Positions 47,629-60,064 of a stretch of 64,000 bases of DNA are shown here, in pieces. A model generated the notes under the pieces. The model made no database searches. It saw only the letters and a list, made by a program, of their open reading frames with translations, and was not told the origin of the DNA. A program made the position numbers and the translations under genes. Position 1 is the first letter of the stretch; every line of letters begins with the position of its first letter. Source of the DNA: Sphagnum compactum (Eukaryota > Bryophyta > Sphagnopsida > Sphagnales); contig OZ234502.1 in NCBI GenBank assembly GCA_965153455.1, forward strand, positions 15,035,495 to 15,099,494. The letters are read 5' to 3'.

Positions 47629-48790
47629 CTTAGAAATTCCCATGATTTTATACCAAGCGGTTTTGTAAACATTCTTTTTTTGAAGAGTCACAAATGTTGC
47701 ACAGTTGCAATCTCTTTTTTGATAAAACCTTCTTGGAATATCCAACGTGTGGGTGGATCTTTCTTCAAACGACTTGTTTTAGATTTTGTGTTTAAGCAAT
47801 CCCATGATTTCAGGAGGGAAATGTTGACAACAATTTAAGGAACAACACATCACTGCCTTGACACCATGATAAGATATCTTGATTAGCACCTTCTCTATCT
47901 TTGAGATGGAATTTAAGGACATGATCTCCGTTCGTTTTCTTTTATTGAAGCTATTTTTTTTTCTTGACATTAATCATTCCTTCTACATACATTTCAGGTA
48001 TATAACTCTCATTGTATGAAAAGAAAAGCTTATTCAACGAAAATCCCTCCATAGTTGTTTAAACTAATGGCCATTTCCAAATAATCATTACTGTTGAAAT
48101 GTCTCCAAGATAGTAAAACATGGTCAAGTTGACATGATCATCTCCAAGAATGTTGTTTAAAATTACTTCTCTCAGGTCAGACACCATAACTCAACTTTTT
48201 GCAAAAAAAAAAAATTTAAGATCTATAAGACCACATTCCTTTCTGTGCCAACTGCTATGCCCTATTGGTGGAGCTTCTCTTTGGTGCATGTCTTGTAAAC
48301 TAGGCAAACTTGCCACATCATCTTCATTAACACCAGGATATTCACTATTTTTACTATACTCACCCCCCCAAAACACAGGGAGCTCTTGGGTAGAAACTTG
48401 ATCATTTTGGTGTTTTTTAGTAGTGCCAACAATCCGGACCGCACTCAAATAAACCACCATCATTCTAGTAAAATTATTGATATTCTCATCTCCAATATGC
48501 TCCAATTTAGTAGTCACTTGGTTTATTAGCCAGAAGCAGGTTTTTCCTACCATTGATTTGAAATTTTGCAACATTGAAATCTGGCTATAAAGTGCCTGCT
48601 CATGGCTTGAAACAAAAACAATCTCCAGTGAGACAACGATGCACTCCTCCGATCTTTGGGCCCCATAGATAGAAAGAGTAAACATGTCTACACAAACACC
48701 ATAGTTGATGTGAAGTTTTCCACGATTGTCCCATGATTCCCACAAATCAATTGGACCTCTCAAATTCAATGTTTCCATGGTTTCCATCAA
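47629..48790 (-). pseudogene. Broken gene of an unidentified, possibly mobile family
   Basis: The minus frame 48191-48790 encodes 199 aa (LNLRGPIDLWESWDNRGKL...), the most gene-like unknown frame in the window. Downstream on the same strand, the frame at 47779-47970 ends CCQHFPPEIMGLLKHKI and then a stop. It continues in the same frame as KSFEERSTHTLDIPRRF and KTAWYKIMGISKSTYMSYK to a stop at about 47629. The stop in the middle and loss of continuity between the two parts show decay. I do not recognise the family. The cysteine/FP motif followed by AWY..GIS.STY..YK gives the feel of a repeated, transposase-like gene, but that is an impression only. Confidence 0.45.
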
Positions 48791-48799
48791 TCCTAAAAA

Positions 48800-51700
48800 A
48801 AAATGAGTTTATTCAACCGAAAGCATAAGATACAAGAATCAAATGAATGTTTTTAATTTAAAAAGTCAATTTGGATTCTATCATATATCATTCGATAGTA
48901 GTTTATAGAGTTACAAGGTACTGGTTATTTCAATTTGAAGATTTATAATCAATTGGAGTAATTCTTTGTAATGACTTTTATCATTTTGTAAAATATTTAA
49001 TATACTTGAGAACGTATGTAGAAAGGCATTGAAATCTAGTTGAAGATAATGTCCTATAAGTCCTTTTAAATACAGGTTGACCCATTTAACTTACCATTAT
49101 CATCCTTGATCCTTTGGAGACAAACTCCATTAGTTTGGGATTTACAATTTAGCGGCCGCCAGATTGTTATCCTCTAAATTGTCATGTGAAGACAATCTAA
49201 CCGCCATTAGGTCGTTTTCTCGTGATGGTAGTGAGTACATGACCCTATGTCACATGAAGGATGGGAAGTTATGATTTTCCTATCTTCAGTGTAAAGGTGA
49301 AATCCAAATGAAAAACTTGTTGATCATTGTGTTTTACAGGATGGACTACAATAAAATTGAAGAAAAAAGGAAATGTGCAAAAAAATTCACAATAACATTG
49401 TTTGATTTTGCAACCTTCAGATGTTGTATATCGTTGTTTGCTTCTGCAATTTTTGGACACCACGTAGCGTTGTTAGCTTCTGCAACTTTTGGATGCTCTA
49501 ACTATGGAAGGCCACATTTGGAATTCTTGAAATTGGAAGAAAAAAAGAAATGACAATGAGACAAATAAAAAGATGAAGTGAAAAAGCTTGGTGTCACGAA
49601 ATAAGAGGAATAACTTGGAAACATATAATGAGATAAACAAAACTATGGCTAGGGAGGAATTACTTGAAAATAGTAGTCAAGGAGACAATTGAGCACATTG
49701 ACATTAGAAGAGAATAAGACCTCTGGAAACCCTAACTTGTGTCTTCTAAAAGTTAGAGATTTCCCTCTGAAAGAAAGATGCTCAAAAACCCTAAATGACG
49801 ACTTTCACAAGTTGAAATTTTCCTTCCTGCCTCTTTTCCAAATTGGACAAACAAGATGATGTTATATGGACTAATGGGTTTTTTAACCTTGTTTCATGCA
49901 TTTAAGTTTTGGACATTTAAATTCAAGGCTTGTTAGTTTATGGGATCTATATGCAATAACCGGCTAACACATTATTGGATATTATTAATTTCCGTAAACA
50001 TTTCATAACATAGTTTCAATATTAGTTGTTAAATAGTTTGTTATATAATTTACGTGCAAATTAATGTTATTCATTAGAATAAGATTTTTTGCACAATTAT
50101 TTCCCTGGTATTAAGAATAAATTATATAGACATGGAGCTTTATAATTAGTAAAAAATAATTAATATTCCTATTTGCAATTTTGGGTAGAAATTTTAGAAT
50201 ATTATCTTTTATTGGATAAAATGTATTCATCAATTTAAAGACCACTTTAAATAAAAGTTATCGTGCAATGTGAGGTTAATTAATAATATTGCTTTGTAAA
50301 ATTGGGAATTAATTTTGAAGTAAAAAAGTTACCCAAATGAAAATTTGGACGGCCATGATATTTTGAAATTTGTCAAAATTATTTGAATAAATCATCATGC
50401 AAATCAACACATTGATGAATTGTTACATCGTTACATATAAATGAAGTTTAATATACAAAAACATATATTAAGTTGGGATTAACATATCAGTCTTCAACTT
50501 GATGTCCATGGTCCTTATTTATTTCCAAATTATATTATTATGAATTTAATTTAAAATATTAATTTTATTTATTTTTGGAAATGGGTTAAAATATTGAGTT
50601 TGACAAAATTCAAGATTGTATTTATAAGTGATTCATAATTAATCTATTGGTGTCATCTCCCAATTTTCCATTGAATGGAAATAGGAAAAAATAAATCAAA
50701 ACTCAAATTTGTCACAAGAATAATATCAATATTCCACAATGATCAATGTCTTGTATTCATTGGGAGAATCACAACATTAATGGATTTTGAGAATGTTCAA
50801 CTAAATTATATTTAAAGAAATTAATATTATTTCTCCATTTTAATTGTACATCAATGTAATTCACTTGATTGATTTACTTTATGTTTTGTTATTAAGTACA
50901 TTGGGTTCCACATTACCAAGTTCACCATTGAATATTATTTCACCAATCACAATGGGTGGGAAGAAGTATTCTACCAAACTTGAAGATTTATTTCAATATT
51001 ATATTATATTGGACATGATTTAAATTGTTTTTCTAATACAATTTATGCATGATGTTTTTGTATTTAGACTTGACATTATTGATGTATGCAATTATAAGTC
51101 TAGACACAAACCATATTAATTTCAAAATTCATGGATTTTATTTTTCACTCTATGTTTCATCGATTTAAAACCAATACAATAATTTGATCTTGAAAGTACA
51201 AATATAAGTGTGTGAGTACATATATAAAATACATATAAAATTGAAAATGTTTGAATATTTTTAATTCATTGGATATATATTGATTTGCATCTTTGAATTT
51301 AGTTCTATTTTATTGTCATTGAGCTACATGATTGAGATTTTGGAAACTTCAAACAAATTTATCAAGGTGTTATTATCATTAAAATTAATGTTTATTAATG
51401 TTAATATTTTATTATTTTATATTATTTATGTTTGGTATAAAAATAATAACAAACATGCATGACATCATACAATTGGATGGCGACGCATCATGAAGCAAAA
51501 ACTTTTATAATTTATGGGTTTTTAAGTGAAAAAATCATCATAAATAATTTTGCCTACATGTGTGTAACAATTAAAAAAACACGGAATAGGTAGTTTGACT
51601 TGCATTCACATGAAGTAATGATTTTCATTGGTAGTTACACCACTTGGTGGCCAACAGTAATGTGGAGTGTGAAAAGATCCAATTTTAGAAATCCATTTCA

Positions 51701-52377
51701 CTTAAACATCAATTTGGTAAGATTAAATTACATGCATGATGTCACAAAATAAGGGCTGGCCAACAAGTTCAGTGAACAATGAGCTCATCAAACTATCAAC
51801 AAGCATTAGGTAAACTTAGCCCCCAAAAACATTGTCTAACCAAAGTTAAAAGACAATGTTGATGGGGCCTCATCTAATAACATTAAAAATTATACATGTA
51901 AGTGAACTCATATTGAAATGAATTTATAAAATTATTTTTGACAATGGGTAGCGACGATATAAACATAACAATTGCAAACCTTACAAACATTTAAAACATT
52001 TAAAAATAAATGAACTTACAAATTCATTTTTTGTATTGACAATGGCAAGATCATATGTATAAGTGAATATAACCAATTCCTAATTTAGTTAAGGTGACGA
52101 TATGCCTATCCTAAAAATATTTGTATGTTGACAAAATGCCTATTTTCATTGGGAGAACGACATAATTCTGGTTTACAAAAGCTTTTGGATGTCCATGTAT
52201 TATTATTTTTTGCTTGGTCATCTTACTTAATTTGAAAAAAATTGCCAAAAAATGGGAAAATTCACCAACTTTTTGAAACCACAAAATAAAACTAAAAAAC
52301 CCTGGTGGGTGGGGGTTTGCCTTTAGACAATGGATGACTTGGTGGACAAAATTGCAAATGAATTATTATTTTCAAGA
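48800..52377. other. AT-rich intergenic DNA, no gene seen
   Basis: Short frames only. 49420-49510 contains a twofold repeat of TTTGCTTCTGCAA-TTTTTGGA. 50000-51500 is extremely AT-rich. Confidence 0.4.
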
Positions 52378-53099
52378 CTAGTGGGTACCCGTGACCTTCG
52401 GACACTGTGAAGTCCCTTGGTTTCTTTAAACCGAAAGAGACACACACAAAGGTGCAAAGCAACTAATTTTATTTTTATTTTATATACTTTTTGTGGCGAA
52501 AATCCGTTGAAAAGTCCCCCATGAAAACATACATGGTGAAGCGAGCGTTTTGGAAAATTTCCAAAAAAAAAACTAAATCACCACATTTCCAGGAGGGTGA
52601 AAAAAAGAGTTTTGAAATCGGCACATTTTGAGGAGAAGAAACAGGTTTTGAAATTGCCAAGATTTGTGGAGGATTTGGGCAGATTCCAAGCTTTCTTCTT
52701 TTGAAACGCGTTTATGAAGGGCGTGCTAACCCTAACCCCCTTAAGTTTGGTGGGGAAATAATGTTTTGCATCTTGGGGGGGTGGGCCGGGTGAGCCGGGT
52801 GGAGTCGTGTCCAATGCCCACATGTTCTAAAAACAGTTTAAATTGATGACCCAATGCACATCATAGCCCCAATTAAAGACAGTCAAGTTGGGATGCACTT
52901 ACAAAAGCAAAGTCAAAAATGACCATTGACGTCTGCAAACCTTGACTTTATACACGGCTTTATCTCTACCATTACTGAGTAAAATAGTAAAGAATAATTT
53001 TGAACCTACTCCATAATCCATTATAATCCAGTGCTAACCCTAACCCCCTTACCCCCAAGAAGGACGACCGGACAGATAGACACCTAAAATATTATATAT
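52378..53099 (+). repeat. Modular repeat family, type III unit 1 (with a 287-bp insertion)
   Basis: The head CTAGTGGGTACCCGTGACC opens the unit. The type III interior follows (AAAGTCCCCCATGAAAACAT, GAAATTGCCAAGATTTGTGG, TTCCAAGCTTTCTTC). The tail is AGACACCTAAAATATTATATA. Inside the tail region GTGCTAACCCTAACCCCCTT occurs twice, at 52723-52743 and 53031-53051, flanking 287 bp that are absent from type III unit 2. Confidence 0.8.
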
Positions 53100-53250
53100 A
53101 GTGGGTACCCCTGACCTGCGGGCACTGTGAAGTCCCCCTGTTTTTTCAAACTTGGTTCATGTTTTAGTTTTTTCTAGAAACTTTTATCTTTTTAATTTTT
53201 AATTTTTATGTGTTTTCTGTTTTTATTATTATTTTGTATTATTTTATATA
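53100..53250 (+). repeat. Modular repeat family, truncated type I unit
   Basis: Head AGTGGGTACCCCTGACC, then the type I start (CAAACTTGGTTCATGTTTTAG). It breaks off after about 150 bp at a TATATA just before the next head. Confidence 0.75.
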
Positions 53251-53596
53251 TAGTGGGTACCCGTGACCTTCGGACACACACAAAGGCGCAAAGCAGCTAA
53301 TTTCATTTTTATTTTTTTGTGGCAAAAATCCGCTGAAAAGTCCCCCATGAAAACATACATGGTGAAGCAAGTGTTTTGGAAAACTTCCAAAAAGAAAACT
53401 AAATCGCCACATTTCCAGGAGGGAAAAAAATTTGAGGAAGGAAAATACAGGTTTTGAAATTGCCGAAATTTGTGGAGGATTTGGGCACATTCCAAGCTTT
53501 CTTCTTTTGAAACATGTTTATGAAGGGCGTGCTAACCCTAACCCCCTTACCCCCAAGGAGGACGATGAGACAGACAGACACCTAAAACATTACCTA
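53251..53596 (+). repeat. Modular repeat family, type III unit 2 (uninterrupted)
   Basis: Head at 53252, followed by the same interior as unit 1 without the 287-bp insertion, and a tail ending AAAACATTACCTA. Frames on both strands here repeat those in unit 1. Confidence 0.85.
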
Positions 53597-54847
53597 ATGG
53601 GTACCCGTGACCTTCGGGCACTGTGAAGTCCCCCGGTTTCTTCAAACTTGGTTCACGTTTTAGTTTTTTCTAGAAACTTTTATCTTTTTTATTTTTTATT
53701 TTTATGTGTTTTCTGTTTTTATTATTATTTTGTATAATAAAAATAAAGTGTTTCTTTTTCACTTTTATATTTTTGTTTATTTGGATGCAAGTTTGAAGTT
53801 TGGAGAAAGAAGACACACCTCATTCTTTTTCAAGTAGGGTTTTTCTTCATTATTATAAGTTTAATTTTTTCTTATTTTTTACTCTTTATTTGGTTTCTTC
53901 ATTTAAATTTGTTTTTCTTTTAAAATTATTTTTATTGTATTTCCCTTTCCTTGTTTCATTTGTTTCCATTCCTTTTTTATAGTTTTTGCGTTTTTACTTT
54001 TTTTTTGTTTATGTTTGTTTCATGTTTTTATTTTTTCTATTCTTATCTTCATTTTTTTCTATTTTTATGCATTTATTTATTTATTTATTTATTTTCTATT
54101 TTCTTTTTCAAAAAAATTCTAGTTTTTTTAATATGTTTTATAATGAAAATAATTTAAAAAAACTTTTTTATTTTTGTTTGATTAGATGCAGGTTTGAAGT
54201 TTGGACAAAGAAGACAAACCTCATTTTTTTTTCAAGTATGGTTTTTTTTCTCTTTCTTTTGCTCACTGTTTTGTTTCTTAGTTTTTGTCATCTATTTTTT
54301 GATTTTCTTTTAAGATTATTTTACTGTATTTCCCTTTTTTGTTTCATGTTTAAATATATTTATTTTATATGTTTTCATTTTGTTTCTATTTTAAAGTGTT
54401 TTTAAAAAGTTTCTAATTGTTAAAGTGTTTTTTGTTTTTATTTTTTTTCTAGTTCTTTCCCTTTGAAAAATATATATTTGTTCGATTTTTTTCTTTTTTG
54501 TTACAACTTTGTTTCATTTTATTTATTTATTAATAACTTGTTTTCTTCTTTTTTAATTTGAAATTTCTTGTGTTGTTTTCAAAAGATTTCTTCTCTCGTT
54601 TCTCTTTTTTTTTTCAACAATTTTTAGTTTTTGAAAATTAGTTTGTAGCTTTTGGCAAATTGCAAGACTACAGGATTGGATCGCATAAACATTTGGATAA
54701 ACTACTGCTGCCGCCATTCCTCCTCCTCCTCCTCTTCCATCATCTTCTTCTTCCGGGATGAGGAACTTGGATGGATGGATGTCGAGACGGATGAAGGGAC
54801 GGATGGATGGAAAGGACGACCACCCAAGGATATTATATAAGTAGACT
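53597..54847 (+). repeat. Modular repeat family, type I unit alpha (about 1.25 kb, T-rich)
   Basis: Head at 53597. The interior is T-rich with an internal duplication about 400 bp apart (GTTTGAAGTTTGGAGAAAGA at about 53790, GTTTGAAGTTTGGACAAAGA at about 54193). It then has TTTTGGCAAATTGCAAGACT, CTCCTCCTCTTCCATCATC and a GGATGGATGG tail ending GATATTATATAAGTAGAC at about 54828-54846. The T-richness produces long hydrophobic frames (for example 53986-54405) that I do not regard as genes. Confidence 0.85.
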
Positions 54848-55546
54848 AGTGGGTACCCGTGACCTTCGGACACTGTGAAGTCCCCCAAAAGTGAGTTGGG
54901 GGGGGGGGGGGGGCGAGCAAAAAAAGAAAAAATTATCAAATATATTTGGTTGGTTTTGAGTGTGTAGTCAAAGATATAGAAGCATGATTACAGTTGTTTA
55001 CTTCATATCCGGCTTTATAGCAGTTTTGGCACAATCTTCTTGAGGAAGGTCGCCACATTTTTCTATGGAAGATCCCCACTATGGCTACAAACAAAAAATC
55101 TTAGAAAAATAAAATAAAAAACAACATTGCTAGGGACGACCTGGGGTCGGTCCCTCTTGGCAACTACCTCCTTACTATGAGATAAATTGCCACATGATTG
55201 TCTCCTCCATTCCATGGATGGATGATGGGACCCCCACCCCCAATAGAAAAAAGAAATTTTTTTTCCCTTTCCCCCTCTCCCAAAACCCAAAAAAGGAAAA
55301 AATTGGCTGCACTGATTGCATACCGAGCCTTCCTCAGTGCCTGCCTGAAATTTTTATTATGGGCCAATACCCCTTCATAACAGGATGGATACCTATTGTG
55401 CTATAAATAGGGCAGAATGGGCAATTCCCTGAAACAGTGGAGTTTTGCAATTTAAGAAGGGCCCGCGCCCTCCCCCCCCCCCTCTTTGCCTTGGATGGAT
55501 GGAGGGACGGATGGATGACAGGATGGACGATGGGACGGATGGATGG
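54848..55546 (+). repeat. Modular repeat family, type II unit 1 (about 700 bp)
   Basis: The head is followed by a G-run, a single copy of the 160-bp-type unit seen at 28.5 kb, GACCTGGGGTCGGTCCCTCT, TGGGCCAATACCCCTTCA, GTGCTATAAATAGGG and AAGGGCCCGCGCCCTCC. It ends in a GGACGGATGGATG-rich tail. The next head follows directly. CTATAAATAG resembles a TATA box, but nothing coding follows it. Confidence 0.85.
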
Positions 55547-57317
55547 AACCCGTGACCTTCGGGCACTGTGAAATCCCCCGGTTTCTTTAAACTTGGTTCA
55601 TGTTTTAGTTTTTTTAGAAACTTTTATCTTTTTCTTTTTTTTAATGTGTTTTCTGTTTTTATTATTATTTTGTATAATAAAAATAAAGTGTTTCTTTTTC
55701 ACTTTTATATTTTTGTTTATTTGGATGCAAGTTTGAAGTTTGGAGAAAGAAGATACACCTCATTCTTTTTCAAGTAGGGCTTTTCTTCATTATTATAAGT
55801 TTTATTTCTTTAATTTTTTACTCTTTACTTGGTTTCTTCATTTTTGTAAATTTTTTTTCTTTTAAAATTATTTTACTGTATTTCCCTTTCCTTGTTTCAT
55901 TTGTTTCCATTCCTTTTTTAAAGTTTTTGCGTTTTTACTTTTTTTTTTTAAATGTTTGTTTATGGCTTGTCTTCCAAGTATTTTCTGACAGCACTGTGGT
56001 ATGCATTGTGCGTGTGTGCATGCAAGATTGGGTGTGAATCAAAACCCATCATTCCATTTGTCTTTCCCTGAAAGATGAAGCTTTTGCCACTGCTGTCAAA
56101 TACATGTCTAAAGAGAATAAAGATTCTCAAACTAATGAATATTTTTCAAGCATTTTGAGAAATGTTTTTCAGGAATTTTTTAGAATGCCCAATTTTAAAC
56201 CTAATTGTAAGCCTCAGTGCTAAATTTTTGTTAATCTTAAGTCAAAACAATAGAAAGATTCTAACCCAAGCCAAAATGGCAATTTTTAAAAACCCTAAGT
56301 CAAAATAATAAAAAGATTTTAATCCTTAGGCCTAAATAGAAATTTTGTTAACAAAAAACTTGAATTGAAATTTTCTTTAAATTAAAAAAAAAAGTGATTA
56401 TGAAATGACCCACCTTTGTGATGAAGTTGTTTGGAAACACTGGAAAATCCTCACACTGAAATTCTGACAAAAGCCTTAGAACTTCAAACCTTTCATAAAG
56501 TACACGCAAAGCATGTTGAGAAAGAATTTCCAAGTTCTCTAATGGCATCTTCCAGGAATTGCAAGCAAGAATTGCCTTCTAGAAACAAAATAGCAAGCCT
56601 ATTGTGCACATCCAGAATGTCCATACCGGCAGACTGGGATCATCCGTATTGGGAACCGTTCGTCTCACTTGTTCCACTGGCAACTCGTCTACACAAAACG
56701 AAAACCCACATCAATCCATCTTCTTCTTCTTGTTTTTCCTTTGTCTTCTTCTTCTTCCTGGCATCCCCCACTTTCCACAACAATGGAGGAAGACGGGACG
56801 ACCGGACACCACCACAAGAGGACGGTCTTCTTCTTCTTCCTGGCATCCCCCACTTTCCACAACAATGGAGGAAGACGGGACGACCGGACACCACCACAAG
56901 AAGACGGTCTTCTTCTTCTTCCTGGCATCCCCCACTTTCCACAACAATGGAGGAAGACGGGACGGCCGGACATCACCGCAAGAGGACAGTCTTCTTCTTC
57001 TTCCTGACATCCCCCACTTTCCACAACAATGGAGGAAGACGGGACGGCCGGACACCACCGCAAGAGGACGGTCTTCTTCTTCTTCCTGGCATCCCCCACT
57101 TTCCACAACAATGGAGGAAGACGGGACGGCCGGACACCACCGCAAGAGGACAACCATGCAAAGCTGAGCTGTATGCTGCTGCCATCTGTCCTCCTCCTCT
57201 TCCATCATCTTCTTCTTCCGGGATGAAGAACTTAGATGGATGGAAGATGGATGGGTGGAAAGGACGACCAAACACCACTACAAGAGGACAAAACCAACGA
57301 TATTATATATAGAGACT
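55547..57317 (+). repeat. Modular repeat family, type I unit beta carrying foreign DNA and a minisatellite
   Basis: A trimmed head (AACCCGTGACCTTCGGGCAC) and about 400 bp of type I interior stop at about 55960. About 780 bp with no match elsewhere in the window follow (55960-56740), then the 82-bp array (56745-57157). The usual type I/II end closes it (CTCCTCCTCTTCCATCATC, GATGGATGG, GATATTATATATAGAGAC). The unmatched part looks captured or inserted. Confidence 0.75.
56745..57157. repeat. Five nearly identical 82-bp tandem units
   Basis: CAATGGAGGAAGACGGGACG lies at about 56781, 56863, 56945, 57027 and 57109, exactly 82 bp apart. Each unit also has TTCTTCTTCCTGGCATCCC and GGACACCACC(A/G)CAAGAGGAC. 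Because 82 is not a multiple of 3 and the units lack stops, frames up to 293 aa are open on both strands. Nothing else suggests coding. Confidence 0.92.
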
Positions 57318-58057
57318 AGTGGGTACCCGTGACCTTCGGACACTGTGAAGTCCCCCAAAAGTGAGGGGGGGGGGGGCGAGCAAAAAAAGACAAAATTATC
57401 AAATATATTTGGTTGGTTTTGAGTGTGTAGTCAAAGATATAGAAGCATGATTACACTTGTTTACTTCATATCCGGCTTTAAAGCCAGTTTTGGCACAATC
57501 TTCTTGAGGAAGGTCGCCACATTTTTCTATGGAAGATGCCCACTGTGGCTACAAACAAAAAATCTTAGAAAAATAAAATAAAAAACAACATTTCTACAGA
57601 CGACCTGGGGTCGGTCCCTCTTGGCAACTACCTCCTTACTATGAGATAAATTGCCACATGATTGTCTCCTCCATTCCATCGATGGATGAGGGGACCCCCA
57701 CCCCCAATAGAAAAAAGAAAAAATTTCTCCCTTTCCCCCTCTCCCCAAAACCTAAAAAAAGAAAAAATTGGCTGCACTGATTGCATACCGAGCCTTCCTC
57801 AGTGCCTGCCTGAAATTTTTATTATGGGCCAATACCCCTTCATAACAGGATGGATACCTATTGTGCTATAAATAGGGCAGAATGGGCAATTCCCTGAAAC
57901 AGTGGAGTTTTGCAATTTAAGAAGGGCCCGCGCCCTCCCCCACCCCCTCTTTGCCTTGGATGGATGGAGGGACGGATGGATGACGGGACAGATGGATGGA
58001 AAGGACGACCGCCAACCACAACAGGACAAAACCTAAAATATTATATAAGTAGATTCT
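57318..58057 (+). repeat. Modular repeat family, type II unit 2 (740 bp)
   Basis: Nearly identical to type II unit 1, directly followed by unit 3 (heads 740 bp apart). It differs mainly in G-run and A-run lengths and a few substitutions. Confidence 0.9.
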
Positions 58058-58790
58058 AGTGGGTACCCGTGACCTTCGGACACTGTGAAGTCCCTCAAAA
58101 GTGAGTGGGGGGGGCGAGCAAAAAAAGACAAAATTATCAAATATATTTGGTTGGTTTTGAGTGTGTAGTAAAAGATATAGAAGCATGATTACAGTTGTTT
58201 ACTTCATATCCGGCTTTATAGCCAGTTTTGGCACAATCTTCTTGAGGAAAGTCGCCACATTTTTCTATGGAAGATCCCCACTGTGGCTACAAACAAAAAA
58301 TCTTAGAAAAATAAAATAAAAGACAACACTGCTAGGGACGACCTGGGGTCGGTCCCTCTTGGCAACTACCTTCTTACTATGAGATAAATTGCCACATGAT
58401 TGTCTCCTCCATTCCATTGATGGATGACGGGACCCCCACCCCTAATAGAAAAAAAAAAAAATTTCTCCCTTTCCCGCTCTCCCCAAAACCCAAAAAAGGA
58501 AAATATTGGCTGCACTAATTGCATACCGAGCCTTCCTCAGTGCCTGCCTGAAATTTTTATTATGGGCCAATACCCCTTCATAATAGGATGGATACCTATT
58601 GTGCTATAAATAGGGTAGAATGGGCAATTCCCTGAAACAGTGGAGTTTTACAATTTAAGAAGGGCCCGCGCCCTCCCCCCCCTCTTTGCCTTAGATGGAT
58701 GGAGGGACGAATGGATGACGGGATGGACGACGAGACGGATGGATGGAAATGACAACAGGACAAAACCTAAAATATTATATAAGTAGATGT
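58058..58790 (+). repeat. Modular repeat family, type II unit 3
   Basis: Tandem to unit 2. It ends with the tail AAAATATTATATAAGTAGAT, after which unrelated sequence starts at about 58791, so this marks the right end of the first cluster. Confidence 0.9.
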
Positions 58791-60033
58791 TCAAGAATGT
58801 TAAACTTACAATTAATATATCAAATTGGTATTGTTGCACTTTAATTATATTTGTGTACCAATGTTGTGAGAACATCAACATTCACATCAGGGTCTGGAAA
58901 GCGATGTATATGTGTGTGTGTGCGTAAAATGATTCCATCCTTCATTGATATATTGTTTATTTGCCATTTATTGTCCGAATCACTCAACAACCTTGTCACC
59001 AATCGAGGTTTCACATAAGAAGAAATCTTGCAATGTGACCCAGTTTCACATGAGAAGAAATCTTGCAATACGATCTAGTTTATTTTTACTGTCATTTGCA
59101 AGAAAAATTAAACATTATCTACCTGCCATCCATGGTTGTCCTAGGGTATTCATCGGGTAAAATTATTAAACCCTTACCCTTGAGTGATGTTTGACACCAA
59201 ACACCGTGCCCTCAGGTTTGCGAGACCGAAATCCTATACATCTTGCAATGCGAGGGTATCTTTTCTTTGAACGTCATACACACCCCTTGCCCTGAGAGTT
59301 CTTTCATTTCTAATCATGCATATATTGTACAGAACCACAACATGCAGAGCCTCTGAAACATTGTGACTTCATATCTGGCTACTCTCCAAATGCTTCAGCA
59401 AGCTACTATCCACTTTGGTTCAGTCAAGAAAAAGATATTCCTGTGCACAAACAGCTCCCTATCAAACTGAGGACCCCATACACAGCAATGGGACTTGCAG
59501 AAGAATACACAGAATTTTGTAAAGCTGGGCTGTAGTTTCATTTCAAACTATCCAACAGTGTGCACATATAACATTGCCAGAGATCCATATTTCTATATAC
59601 AACTGATGATGCAGTTTTCAACTTGGCATATAGGTACTAAGCAAACTCTTCAGCATCCCTCATATATAGGTACTGGAAAAGAGCACCTTGAGTTTCGTTT
59701 TACAAACAGTAGAGAAACAGAGATAGATATTGAGAAATTATTACTATGAAGAGTCAAGTACACCTGACTATATGGTCTTGGGAAGCACACCAGGCGTCAA
59801 CTTTTCATGCTTGGAATTTTCCATCAGTCATGGGATGTCCATATCAATGCATGGATGTAGACAATTGCCATTATCAGAGACACAATCGAGACAATGCCTG
59901 CAGGAAAAAACTTCCCTGAATTCCAGAATCGAGAGCCCAACGCAACCAAAAGCGTAATTGAGACTACTGCATCAACATGAACAGACCTCCATAAAATCAA
60001 ATTTCCTAAGGAAAGAAAAAAAACTGTTCTTTT

Positions 60034-60064
<31 letters not shown>

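Noticed and set aside
53986-54405. Hydrophobic frames of 139-157 codons in the T-rich repeat units (also 62177-62906)
   Set aside because: Phe/Leu-rich translation of poly-T DNA. The repeats recur with different lengths and broken frames.
54841-54850. CTAGT at the head/tail junction as a Helitron 3' end
   Set aside because: CTAGT is present at several junctions, but no hairpin stands just before it and no TC start is consistent.
54848-54886. The modular head read in reverse as the B box of a tRNA-derived SINE (GGTCACGGGTACCCACT)
   Set aside because: It resembles GGTCACGGGTTC only partly. No A box at the right distance and no poly-A tail were found.
56431-57312. Longest open frame in the window (293 codons, plus strand)
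   Set aside because: Most of it is the 82-bp minisatellite, which is stop-free in several frames on both strands. No domain is evident.
58590-58615. CTATAAATAG as a TATA box in type II units
   Set aside because: The motif is real in all three units, but no coding sequence or recognisable RNA gene follows before the next unit.
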